The notes: generated by a model not told the origin, from the letters alone. DNA of 8,191 nt from Tychonema litorale BBK16 (GCF_021648855.1 NZ_JAKJHX010000168.1:1-8191); one strand, 5' to 3'; positions 1 through 7,264 are shown, numbered from the stretch's first letter. Program-made: numbers and translations.

Positions 1-1058
1 TTATCTTTTTGTTTGAGTAAACCTTCTGCAAAACCGTGTTCTTGAGAAAGGACTTCAACAAATTTAGCACAAATTGATTTTAAATAAACTTCGTATTCCC
101 GGTCTTCACTATCTTTTTTAAAGCTGAGTTCTAAAGCCATAGAATTGGCTAGAAGTCCGCAAGCAGTACGCACCTCATAGCTGACATACTTTGGTGTCTG
201 GTGGTGACAAGCGATCAATCCCCACAATTTTTTATCTTTAATTAAAGTCATTGTCAGACTAGCCGCAATACCCATATTTTTGAGATATTGAACGTGGCAA
301 GGCGAAACGCTTCTTAAACAACTAAAACTCAGATCTAACGGGCGGTTAGTCAGTGGATTGTTATGGGGAATTAGTGTCACAGGCTGACAGTTAACATCAG
401 AAATAAACCGTACTAAATTCTTGGTAGCAAGGTGTCTTGCTAGTTGAGGAATATCGGTACTTGGGTAGTGCAGTCCCAATAAAGAGTTCAAATTTTCTAC
501 CTTGTCTTCTGCAACAACTTCCCCTGCATCGACCGCATCAAACTGATAGACGATTACTCTATCAAATCCAATAATCTTTCGGACTTCTTGGGTGATTATA
601 TTACATAAACTTGTTAAGTTTTGTGCTTTCTGAATTTTATTTAATGGTTTTTTTACTAAGTTGTAAAAATTAAAATTTTTCTGATTTTCTGTGGAAAGTC
701 TAGGCTCTGATTCAACAATTATTAATCCATTAGAACGGTGAACTGTCCCATTTAGGATTTGATTTTTGCTTTCATTATGTATGCATAAAACAATAGGATT
801 TAGAGTCTCTAAATCTCCTGTCAATGCAGTTTTTAGTGATTCATTTGTTTCGATGGTGATAAATTGATCGAAAAATTTACCCAACATTTCCTGGGGGTGT
901 ATGCCGATCGCCTCAAAGGTATTATTGCTGACTTGTATGATTTTTAACAGGGGTTCTTCTAATACAAAAAGAATGCCGTGAATTTGAATTGTACTGGGGG
1001 CATTTATCGGTTCAGATTCGCTGTGATCATGTCCGCCTGTTTCTGAGTAAAATATCAT
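1..1058 (-). CDS. Phytochrome, N-terminal part (PAS-GAF and start of PHY); gene runs off the window
   Basis: The frame opens with ATG at 1058 and is still open at position 1, giving 352 complete codons. It reads as a phytochrome photosensory module: a PAS domain at about residues 20-115 (IQIHG and a QVSNN motif), a bilin-binding GAF at about 140-315, and the first part of a PHY domain. Residues that can be aligned with Cph1 are all present: Y171, D202 in the DIP motif, R217, R249, C254-H255 and H285, each five less than in Cph1 (Y176, D207, R222, R254, C259, H290). C254 is the Cph1-type thioether cysteine. No cysteine lies in the N-terminal stretch where bacteriophytochromes attach biliverdin, so phycocyanobilin is the expected chromophore. 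The start is supported by GGAGG ten bases upstream. The output domain, usually a histidine kinase, lies outside the window. Family assignment is firm; output and partner are unknown. Confidence 0.93.
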   Translation of the reverse strand, partial: MIFYSETGGHDHSESEPINAPSTIQIHGILFVLEEPLLKIIQVSNNTFEAIGIHPQEMLGKFFDQFITIETNESLKTALTGDLETLNPIVLCIHNESKNQILNGTVHRSNGLIIVESEPRLSTENQKNFNFYNLVKKPLNKIQKAQNLTSLCNIITQEVRKIIGFDRVIVYQFDAVDAGEVVAEDKVENLNSLLGLHYPSTDIPQLARHLATKNLVRFISDVNCQPVTLIPHNNPLTNRPLDLSFSCLRSVSPCHVQYLKNMGIAASLTMTLIKDKKLWGLIACHHQTPKYVSYEVRTACGLLANSMALELSFKKDSEDREYEVYLKSICAKFVEVLSQEHGFAEGLLKQKD

Positions 1059-1068
1059 TTTTTTTATA

Positions 1069-1073
1069 CCTCC
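1069..1073 (-). promoter_or_regulatory. Ribosome binding site of the phytochrome gene
   Basis: On the minus strand GGAGG lies ten bases before the ATG at 1058, separated from it by an A/T-rich run. It is the strongest Shine-Dalgarno sequence in front of any gene here and fixes the phytochrome start, since no other in-frame ATG is near it. Confidence 0.7.
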
Positions 1074-1102
1074 ATGAATACTTAGATATCGATAAGGACA
1101 TA

Positions 1103-1126
1103 GGACACGGCATTGCCGTGTCCCTA
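1103..1126 (-). repeat. Dispersed palindromic repeat, copy 1 (GGACACGGC-ATT-GCCGTGTCC)
   Basis: Positions 1103-1111 and 1115-1123 form a perfect 9-bp inverted repeat around a three-base loop. Read on the minus strand, the core is TAGGGACACGGCAATGCC, the same core as the copies near 3091 and 3125. It sits in the 97-nt spacer between the response regulator and the phytochrome gene, so it would be a hairpin in a shared transcript. No U-run follows it in the minus direction, so it does not look like an intrinsic terminator. Confidence 0.8.
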
Positions 1127-1155
1127 CTTGATACACCTGGAATATGCTGTATGAA

Positions 1156-3063
1156 TTAGCGTTGTGTCAGTGCCAGCTTGTACCTAAGTTTGATCCGCTC
1201 TAAACGGTTGAGGATTCGAGCAATTAATTCCGGTTCTACGATAGGTTTGTTCACGTAATCATCAGCACCTGCGACAAACATTTGGCGTACTATTTCCGAC
1301 TCGGAATGAGCGGTTAAAAATAGTACCGGAAGCCTGCTCCAACGCAAGTCGTTGCGTACTGCTAAACACAGTTCGATACCGCTGTAACCGGGCATCTCTA
1401 CATCTAAAATCAGTAAATCGGGACACGTAGTCTCTAGCACCTCCCAGAATCTTTCGGGCTCATTTAGTGTGGTTAGTTGGAATCCCCAAGGTTGCAGAAT
1501 AATTGTCATTGCAGCTAATAGATCTATGTCATCATCTACCACCATTACCTTAGCTTCTGCTGGGCTAGTTTGGTCGAGAATGCGATCGACTGCTTTGAGT
1601 ATATCTGCTGGAGGGATGGATTTGTGTAAAAAGCCAGTAGCTCCCAAACGTGCGACTTCTATGCGATCGCTCAATTGGTTGTACTCGCTAAAAACCATGA
1701 CGGGAATTTCTGGTTTTTGACGCAGGAGTTCTGCTAGGAGGGGGATTCCGCTTTCCTGAGTTCTCGAAAAGTTTAAATCTAGCAGAATGGCATCGGGAGG
1801 GTGTTGAGAGAGCGCAATTTTCGCTGCTTGCGGGGAATTTGCTACTTCTATCTGGAATTTCCAAGCTGATGCTTCAGTTTTGAGGCGATCGATCTGCAAA
1901 ACATCATCGTCAATTATTAGCAGTTGACGATTCCCAGAAACCGCAACAACAGGATCGCTTTCGGGTTCTGTTATCGGTAAGTCGAAGCTCAGTTTTAGCA
2001 AATCAACTAATTCCTCAATTTGCCGACACGCCCCTGGCTTAGAAATATTTTCAGTCTTAAATAAATTTTCGAGCTTTCGGGCTATTTCCGAACCTTTAGG
2101 TATCCCAAAAGTTCCCAAAGAACCGACTAATTTGTGAGATTGAGACTGAGCTTGCTGTCGCATTTCATCATCTAAGGTTCCGGTGTTCAATTGAGCGATC
2201 GCGCGATCGAATATCTGCACCCTTTTTGCAAAACTTGCTTGGAAATTTGCCCGAATTTCAGCAACCACAGCCGAGACTTTTTCCTGACGGGACTTGGTGT
2301 TAGGTTCATCGAGTACCCCCCTGGGTTGGGCAGATAAAATCTCTTGACTGTTGATACTTTCTGCCGTTAGTCGATCGATCTCTTCCGGCAGACTTTTCAG
2401 CCGATAGCCCAAGCCGTATACCGTTTCAACTAAATCCACAATCATCCCGGCTGCTTTCAGCTTTTGTCGCAAACCCTTGATGTGAGCGGTAACTGCTTCT
2501 TCTTGAGGAAACTCTCCCGCCGACCAAATGCGATCGAGTATGGCACTACGGCTGAATATACGCCGGGGATTTCTGAGAAAAAGTTCTAGCAAATTGTACT
2601 CTTTTGGAGTCAAGTGCAGCACTTTTTCTTCATAAGTTACTTCCGCAATATCCAGGTTAACTTGCAGTTTTTCCCATGTCAAATTTGGACTCAACAAGTT
2701 TGCTTTTCCCCGACGCAGCAGCGCCCGAATTCGAGCCAGCAATTCCGGGAGATTAAAGGGTTTGACTACATAATCATCTGCACCAGCTTCTAAACCTTGA
2801 ACTCGATCTACACTACTGTCTAAGGCGGTTAGTAATAAAATCGGCATTTGGTAGCCACACGCTCGCAACTCCCGACACACACTAATCCCGTCCAGTTTGG
2901 GAATCATCACATCTAAAAGAATCAGGTCGTAATCGTAGGTCTGTGCCAATTGCAAGGCTGTTTCACCATCTCCTGCTGTGTTGAAAGTATAATTGTGAGC
3001 ATCCAGCGATCGTGCCAGCAAATTGACAGTAAGTTTGTCATCTTCTACTATCAGGACTTTCAT
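1156..3063 (-). CDS. Multidomain response regulator: REC-winged helix (OmpR type)-Hpt-REC-REC
   Basis: This cytoplasmic protein of 635 residues combines a DNA-binding response regulator with phosphotransfer parts. REC1 (about 1-118) has D8, D9, phosphoacceptor D51, T79 and K101. An OmpR/PhoB winged helix (about 125-223) ends in the typical YGLGYRL. An Hpt helical domain (about 262-360) has QSHKLVGSLGTFG with H310 as the phosphorylatable histidine. REC2 (about 379-495) has D386, D387, D429, S459 and K481, but lacks the usual proline after the phosphoacceptor loop. REC3 (about 504-622) has D511, D512, D554, T584 and K606. All catalytic residues look intact, so phosphoryl flow between the histidine and several aspartates is possible. 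The ATG at 3063 starts REC1 exactly where the fold begins; the ribosome site is weak. It probably shares a transcript with the upstream 428-codon gene and the downstream phytochrome. Promoter targets cannot be told from sequence. Confidence 0.95.
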   Translation of the reverse strand: MKVLIVEDDKLTVNLLARSLDAHNYTFNTAGDGETALQLAQTYDYDLILLDVMIPKLDGISVCRELRACGYQMPILLLTALDSSVDRVQGLEAGADDYVVKPFNLPELLARIRALLRRGKANLLSPNLTWEKLQVNLDIAEVTYEEKVLHLTPKEYNLLELFLRNPRRIFSRSAILDRIWSAGEFPQEEAVTAHIKGLRQKLKAAGMIVDLVETVYGLGYRLKSLPEEIDRLTAESINSQEILSAQPRGVLDEPNTKSRQEKVSAVVAEIRANFQASFAKRVQIFDRAIAQLNTGTLDDEMRQQAQSQSHKLVGSLGTFGIPKGSEIARKLENLFKTENISKPGACRQIEELVDLLKLSFDLPITEPESDPVVAVSGNRQLLIIDDDVLQIDRLKTEASAWKFQIEVANSPQAAKIALSQHPPDAILLDLNFSRTQESGIPLLAELLRQKPEIPVMVFSEYNQLSDRIEVARLGATGFLHKSIPPADILKAVDRILDQTSPAEAKVMVVDDDIDLLAAMTIILQPWGFQLTTLNEPERFWEVLETTCPDLLILDVEMPGYSGIELCLAVRNDLRWSRLPVLFLTAHSESEIVRQMFVAGADDYVNKPIVEPELIARILNRLERIKLRYKLALTQR

Positions 3064-3084
3064 AATTTTCCATTTTCAATTCAG

Positions 3085-3148
3085 GGTATGTAGGGACACG
3101 GCAATGCCGTTTCCGATAGGTATGTAGGGACACGGCAATGCCGTTTTC
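3085..3148 (+). repeat. Dispersed palindromic repeat, copies 2 and 3, in tandem with a 34-bp period
   Basis: Two identical 28-nt units occupy 3085-3112 and 3119-3146. Each contains TAGGGACACGGCAATGCC, the same core as at 1103-1126 but in the opposite orientation. In both units the right arm reads GCCGTTTCC or GCCGTTTTCC instead of GCCGTGTCC, so the 9-bp stem has a mismatch. The shared variant suggests local duplication of one copy. The units fill most of the 106-nt spacer between the MCP-like gene and the response regulator. Confidence 0.85.
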
Positions 3149-3169
3149 CTAAACCCGTAGGGCTATATT

Positions 3170-4456
3170 TCATCCTTTTTTGTGCTTCAGTGCCTCTTGA
3201 ATTTTTTGAATCAAATATTGCGATGAATCTTGCTGTTTAACAATGTGTTCCAACTCGGAAACTGCTACTTCTGTCTGGTTAATTTCTTTGGTCAGAGAAC
3301 GAGATGTGGAACTTTCATGCACACTTGAATAATCTTTAAATCCTGATGTCAAAGTTACATCTTTTTCAGCTATTAAGTCCTCCAACTCTAACAGTGCCAT
3401 TTCCGCCCGCTCAATTTTTTCTGTAACGGATTTAGCCACATTAGCACCAGCCCTTGCTGCCTCAGTTAATGCGTGAACCCGAAGTTTAAATCTACTAGCA
3501 ATTTGCTCCATTTGAGTCCCCAATTCAAAAGTTTTACTTGCCAGTCTGGCAATTTCCAGACTAACTTGACTTAAACCATTTGGTTGATTTCCCATCTGAT
3601 TGGTAACTACGGCAACCTGTACTGCCAAATGCCTCACTTGTTCGATCGCCTCCCCGATCGTTCTGGAAGTGCGGTTAACCGTTTCCAAATCGTTAGCTAT
3701 AGCTTTGCCAACACCTAAAATTCTTTCTGTATTGTTGCAAATAGAGTTAGCCCCTTGAAAAGTAGCCTGAAAGGCGAGGCGACCTTCCGTAGAGATCAAC
3801 TTGGCAATCTTCAAAAATTGCTGATTTTGTTGAGTAATTTCTTGAGCTTGTTTTGCCAGTGCAGCTTGCTGAGGACTAGGAATATGATTAGACTTTTCGG
3901 CTTGGCGCTGCCTGGACTCTAACAACTGATTATATTCTTGAACTTTTGATTGTTCTTGTTTTATTTTGGCAATATATTTTTGTCGTTCTGCTCGATATCT
4001 TTGAATATTTTTGTTGGCTTGTATTAACATATTAGACTGAGCTATCAGCAAAGTATGAATATCCAAAATACGAAAATTCTGCTTTTCCATCTCGATAATA
4101 ATTGGTTCGTAGATCAAGTCTTTCTGTCTATTGAGAACTGCTTGCACTGCATCGTCAATTCTCCACTTTTCCGACAACAACAAAGGGGGAATTCTAATAT
4201 AGTCCAACAGCAATCGAATTGGATTATCCCAATAAAGTTCTACGCGATCGGGAAGATTCATTTGCTCTTGAAACTTGACACGAGAAATCATGCCTATCAC
4301 CTGAGAGTTATGAGTAATAATGACTCCTGGCAGATCTGGTGCTTGCCCAAACTTTTGGGCCACGACCTGTCCCGGAGTTGTAGCACTCACGCTGAAGTGG
4401 TGAGACGGCAGATGTCCGATTGTGGAATCGGGAGTGAGGTGGGTTGGATTGCTCAT
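3170..4456 (-). CDS. Soluble CBS-like and MCP-like coiled-coil signalling protein
   Basis: The protein has 428 residues and no membrane segment or signal peptide. Residues about 20-140 resemble a divergent CBS pair: a first half with LPGVIITHNSQVIGMISR and a second half with the ELYWDNPIRLLLD and YEPIIIE regions, ending in LLIAQS. This type of domain often precedes coiled-coil signalling regions in bacteria. Residues about 145-190 and 340-428 are rich in K, E and Q and are probably coiled coil. Between them, residues 281-306 line up without gaps with the hairpin tip of methyl-accepting chemotaxis proteins: both glycines (G289, G294), V298, E301, L305 and A306 match. The acidic and arginine contact positions are replaced (V284, Q287, N290, N293). 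It is therefore best read as a cytosolic MCP-like adaptor or sensor whose coupling to CheA/CheW is doubtful. It heads the minus-strand cluster; a partner role with the adjacent regulators is inferred. Confidence 0.8.
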   Translation of the reverse strand: MSNPTHLTPDSTIGHLPSHHFSVSATTPGQVVAQKFGQAPDLPGVIITHNSQVIGMISRVKFQEQMNLPDRVELYWDNPIRLLLDYIRIPPLLLSEKWRIDDAVQAVLNRQKDLIYEPIIIEMEKQNFRILDIHTLLIAQSNMLIQANKNIQRYRAERQKYIAKIKQEQSKVQEYNQLLESRQRQAEKSNHIPSPQQAALAKQAQEITQQNQQFLKIAKLISTEGRLAFQATFQGANSICNNTERILGVGKAIANDLETVNRTSRTIGEAIEQVRHLAVQVAVVTNQMGNQPNGLSQVSLEIARLASKTFELGTQMEQIASRFKLRVHALTEAARAGANVAKSVTEKIERAEMALLELEDLIAEKDVTLTSGFKDYSSVHESSTSRSLTKEINQTEVAVSELEHIVKQQDSSQYLIQKIQEALKHKKG

Positions 4457-4483
4457 TTACCCTATAGTGTCAATAAGTAGAAG

Positions 4484-4512
4484 TTAACAACTTAATATAT
4501 TAACAGTATACT
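4484..4512 (+). promoter_or_regulatory. Candidate sigma70-type promoter of the hybrid kinase gene
   Basis: TTAACA (4484-4489) and TATACT (4507-4512) each differ from the -35 and -10 consensus by one base and are separated by exactly 17 bases. Transcription would begin near 4519, leaving a leader of about 48 nt before the TTG at 4567. The spacer contains a perfect 12-bp palindrome, TTAATATATTAA (4492-4503), which could be an operator or merely AT-rich sequence. The 110-bp region 4457-4566 separates divergent genes; no equally good promoter was found for the minus-strand gene. Confidence 0.5.
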
Positions 4513-4566
4513 AGAATAAGATTGTTTCATGTCTGATCCTTAAAAAAAAACCGGAAAATACCTAGA

Positions 4567-7104
4567 TTGAAACTAAAAACCTTACATCGTACTTTGCCGC
4601 TAGCAACCTTTGAGGCTGTGTACCAGTTGTTACAGCAAATGGCTGAACTTCCAGGGGCGATTTGGCTGGGAGACCACAATTTCCTAGCTTTTCAAAATGG
4701 GGGAGAAATGCCGTCAGAAAGGTTTGCAGCAGTGGTGTCAGATCGGTTTAGCGCGCTGGTGAGGGGAAAGCAAGATGAATTAGCCACAAAGCAGCACCAA
4801 GCTAGTGAAAAAAATCTTAATTTTCTATTGAATGTGGAGTTGACTTTCGAGCCGGAGGCGATCGCAGATTTTATCTTTCCCCTGACAGAGAAACTCTCGA
4901 AGATAACGCCAGCATCCTCACTACCAATAGATATTATCGCTCTCAAACAAGCAATTAAAACTATACAACCAAACTCGGTGACTGTTCAGAGCGAATTTAC
5001 GTTAAGTTTGCTGGAACTTTTGGCAGTTGAAAGTAGTTCGACAAATCAACAACCGGTTGCCGAACTTAAAACCAGAATTGGGGAACATCTCGTAGCCAAA
5101 ATAATTGCTTCGGAAACGCGATCGGGCCCTGATACAGAATCAGTTGAGCACTTGCAGATTCCCACTTCTTTGGTTTCGTTGTGTCAGCCTATGGAAGATG
5201 CTTTGCAGCAGCAATTAGCTCAGGAGCGACTGTTGAATCAGGTGACAACTCAGATTCGTCAGAGTTTAGAATTGCCGGCAATTTTATCAAAAGCAGTAGA
5301 GCGAGTTCGAGACTTTTTGGAAGTCGATCGCCTGTTGATTTATCAATTTGAAAAATTGCCACTGCCGGATAAAAGCGATTTAAAAAAAGAACTATTTACT
5401 CCAATTTTTGATTCAGAAAAACTTAAAGAAAATCCTGCAAATTACGTGTATTTAGGTCGCGTTACCTACGAAGCTTTAGCCACACCGGCTATCTCCTCTG
5501 TACTGAATTTTACAGAAGGCGCGAACTGTTTGCCACGGGGAGTAATGCACCGAGAAAAATATCGTAAAGGTTTGACTTTTGCCGTTACTGATGTGGAAAA
5601 AACTTATGCTTCGCAGCCCTGTTTTTTAGAGTTGATGCAGCGGGCTAAGGTGCGGGCTAAGTTAGTAGTACCCATTGTAGTTCAAGATGAATTGTGGGGA
5701 CTGCTAATTGCCCACCACTCTAGTTGTCAGGAGTGGGAAGAAAGCAAAAAAACATTTTTGCGGCAGATAGCAGAACATTTGGCGATCGCAATTTATCAAG
5801 CCGAACTTTATGCAGAAGTGCAGCAGCAAAAGCGCACCTTAGAACAGCGGGTAATTGAGCGCACCAGCGAACTGCGCGATGCCCTGGCTGCTGCCCAGTC
5901 AGCAAGCCTGGCCAAGAGCGAATTTTTGGCAGCTATGAGTCACGAATTGCGGACTCCCTTGACCTGTGTTATCGGCATTTCTGACACGCTGCTGCGCTGG
6001 TCTTATGGCAAAGTTGGCAGTAAAGAAGTACCGATCGAAAAGCAACGACACTATCTAAAAACTATCCGAGATAGCGGCGATCATTTATTAGAATTAATTA
6101 ATGATATCTTGGATTTGTCGCAGGTAGAAGCAGGGAAAACAGTATTAAAAATTACCGAATTTTCTCTTTCTAAATTAGTATCTCAAAGTCTGCACGCCTT
6201 CAAGGAAAAAGCTGTTGAAAAAGGAGTGGAACTCGTGCAAGAACAGCGGATTAGTCAAGAGTGTGATCGCTTCACTGCTGACCCGCGCCGCTTGAGACAA
6301 ATCCTGTTCAATCTTTTAGGAAATGCGATTAAATTTACTCCCGAAGGCGGGCGAGTAATTCTACGAGTTTGGGTAACGGAAGATATAACTCGAACGCCGA
6401 TAGTAAGGCAGCCCGGTACTTCATCCGTAGGAAGTATAGCTGTTTTTCAAATCAAAGATACTGGCATTGGAATTCGCGAAGATCAGCGATCGCTCTTGTT
6501 TCAAAAATTCCAGCAATTGGATTCTCCTTACCGTCGCGAATATGGTGGCACTGGTTTGGGACTAGCATTAACTAAACAGTTGGTAGAACTGCATAGCGGT
6601 GCGATCGAAGTTGAATCTACTGTTGATGTCGGCTCTACTTTTACAGTTTTTATACCCATCCAAAATACAACTAAAGAGGAAGGATCAAAACTTAAGTATG
6701 AAAAATTAAATTCATCTTTACCGCTCCATTCTTCCTCTTTACGAGGTAGTCTTGTGCTGATCGAAGAAGATGAAGAAACGGCTATGGAGATTTGCGACAT
6801 ATTGACAGCAGCAGGACTTCAAGTGGTGTGGATGATTGAAGGTTCGGCGGCGGTAGAACACATTGAACTTTTGCAGCCTAATGCTGTGATTGTGGATATG
6901 CGTTTGCCTGGTATGAATGGCGGGGAAATTATTCAGCAATTGCGCCAAAAATCCACTACTAACAATCTCAGAATTTTGGCTTTAAGTGCTAATGAAATTC
7001 TAGTAGATCAGATATCTGCTGTGACGGGGGGAGCTAATGATTGTTTGGTGAAGCCCATTGATCCTCAGCAATTGCTGGACAAAGTTGTTGCTTTAATGGC
7101 ATAG
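4567..7104 (+). CDS. Hybrid histidine kinase: N-terminal domain of unknown type-GAF-HisKA-HATPase-REC
   Basis: This is a soluble 845-residue sensor kinase. Residues 1-205 match no family I recognise. A GAF domain (about 232-412) has the cyanobacterial features GRVTYEALA, REKYRKG, LWGLLIAHH and IAEHLAIAIYQAELYAE; C352 sits where bilin-binding GAF domains have their cysteine, but F353 replaces the usual His. A signalling helix (about 413-450) leads to HisKA with SHELRTPL, H459. The ATPase has the N box (N582, N586), DTGIGI (631-636) and GGTGLGL (660-666). The C-terminal receiver (about 727-845) has E734/D735, D777, S807 and K829. It should autophosphorylate on H459 and pass the phosphate to D777, and then perhaps to the Hpt histidine of the neighbouring regulator. 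The start chosen is TTG, since the frame is closed at 4534-4536 and the next starts, GTG 4618 and ATG 4639, would cut into the N-terminal domain. The ribosome site is weak (GGA at 4553). Confidence 0.93.
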   Translation: MKLKTLHRTLPLATFEAVYQLLQQMAELPGAIWLGDHNFLAFQNGGEMPSERFAAVVSDRFSALVRGKQDELATKQHQASEKNLNFLLNVELTFEPEAIADFIFPLTEKLSKITPASSLPIDIIALKQAIKTIQPNSVTVQSEFTLSLLELLAVESSSTNQQPVAELKTRIGEHLVAKIIASETRSGPDTESVEHLQIPTSLVSLCQPMEDALQQQLAQERLLNQVTTQIRQSLELPAILSKAVERVRDFLEVDRLLIYQFEKLPLPDKSDLKKELFTPIFDSEKLKENPANYVYLGRVTYEALATPAISSVLNFTEGANCLPRGVMHREKYRKGLTFAVTDVEKTYASQPCFLELMQRAKVRAKLVVPIVVQDELWGLLIAHHSSCQEWEESKKTFLRQIAEHLAIAIYQAELYAEVQQQKRTLEQRVIERTSELRDALAAAQSASLAKSEFLAAMSHELRTPLTCVIGISDTLLRWSYGKVGSKEVPIEKQRHYLKTIRDSGDHLLELINDILDLSQVEAGKTVLKITEFSLSKLVSQSLHAFKEKAVEKGVELVQEQRISQECDRFTADPRRLRQILFNLLGNAIKFTPEGGRVILRVWVTEDITRTPIVRQPGTSSVGSIAVFQIKDTGIGIREDQRSLLFQKFQQLDSPYRREYGGTGLGLALTKQLVELHSGAIEVESTVDVGSTFTVFIPIQNTTKEEGSKLKYEKLNSSLPLHSSSLRGSLVLIEEDEETAMEICDILTAAGLQVVWMIEGSAAVEHIELLQPNAVIVDMRLPGMNGGEIIQQLRQKSTTNNLRILALSANEILVDQISAVTGGANDCLVKPIDPQQLLDKVVALMA

Positions 7105-7110
7105 GGGATA

Positions 7111-7173
7111 GGGCATGGGGCATGGGGCATAGGGCATGGGGAATTGGGAATTGGGAATTGGGAATGGGGCATT
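7111..7173 (+). repeat. Heptanucleotide tandem array, left arm (nine GGGMATN units)
   Basis: Nine heptamers follow each other without a break: four GGGCAT(G/A) units, then three GGGAATT, one GGGAATG and one GGGCATT. The array begins seven bases after the stop codon of the kinase gene. Short heptad arrays of this kind are common in spacers of filamentous cyanobacteria. Strict phase with base variation at positions 4 and 7 points to slippage followed by drift. Confidence 0.9.
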
Positions 7174-7264
7174 GGTTATGCGCGTACATTCTCAAGGCAA
7201 TCAAAGGTTACTAATTGTAATATATTTAAAGCACTGATATCGTTTCCGGTTGCATCTATATGAT

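Noticed and set aside
1103..1123. Perfect hairpin considered as an intrinsic terminator between response regulator and phytochrome
   Set aside because: No U-run follows in either direction, and related copies occur elsewhere as a dispersed repeat.
3085..3148. Two 28-nt direct repeats with a 6-nt gap considered as a CRISPR remnant
   Set aside because: The gap is far too short for a spacer, the units are internally palindromic, and the same core occurs singly elsewhere in the window.
4468..4473. TTGACA on the minus strand considered as a -35 box for the MCP-like gene
   Set aside because: The matching -10 would fall inside the coding sequence, after the ATG at 4456.
4055..4480. A 141-codon open frame on the plus strand, opposite the MCP-like gene and reaching the divergent spacer
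   Set aside because: It lies almost wholly antisense to a well-supported gene, its translation shows no domain or motif, and it has no ribosome site.
6528..6800. A 90-codon minus-strand open frame within the kinase gene
   Set aside because: It overlaps the conserved ATPase G2 box and the linker to the receiver, and its serine-rich translation looks like a reading-frame artefact.
7176..7240. A short plus-strand frame of 19 codons starting with ATG at 7178
   Set aside because: It is too short, has no ribosome site and lies in the centre of a repeat-rich spacer.
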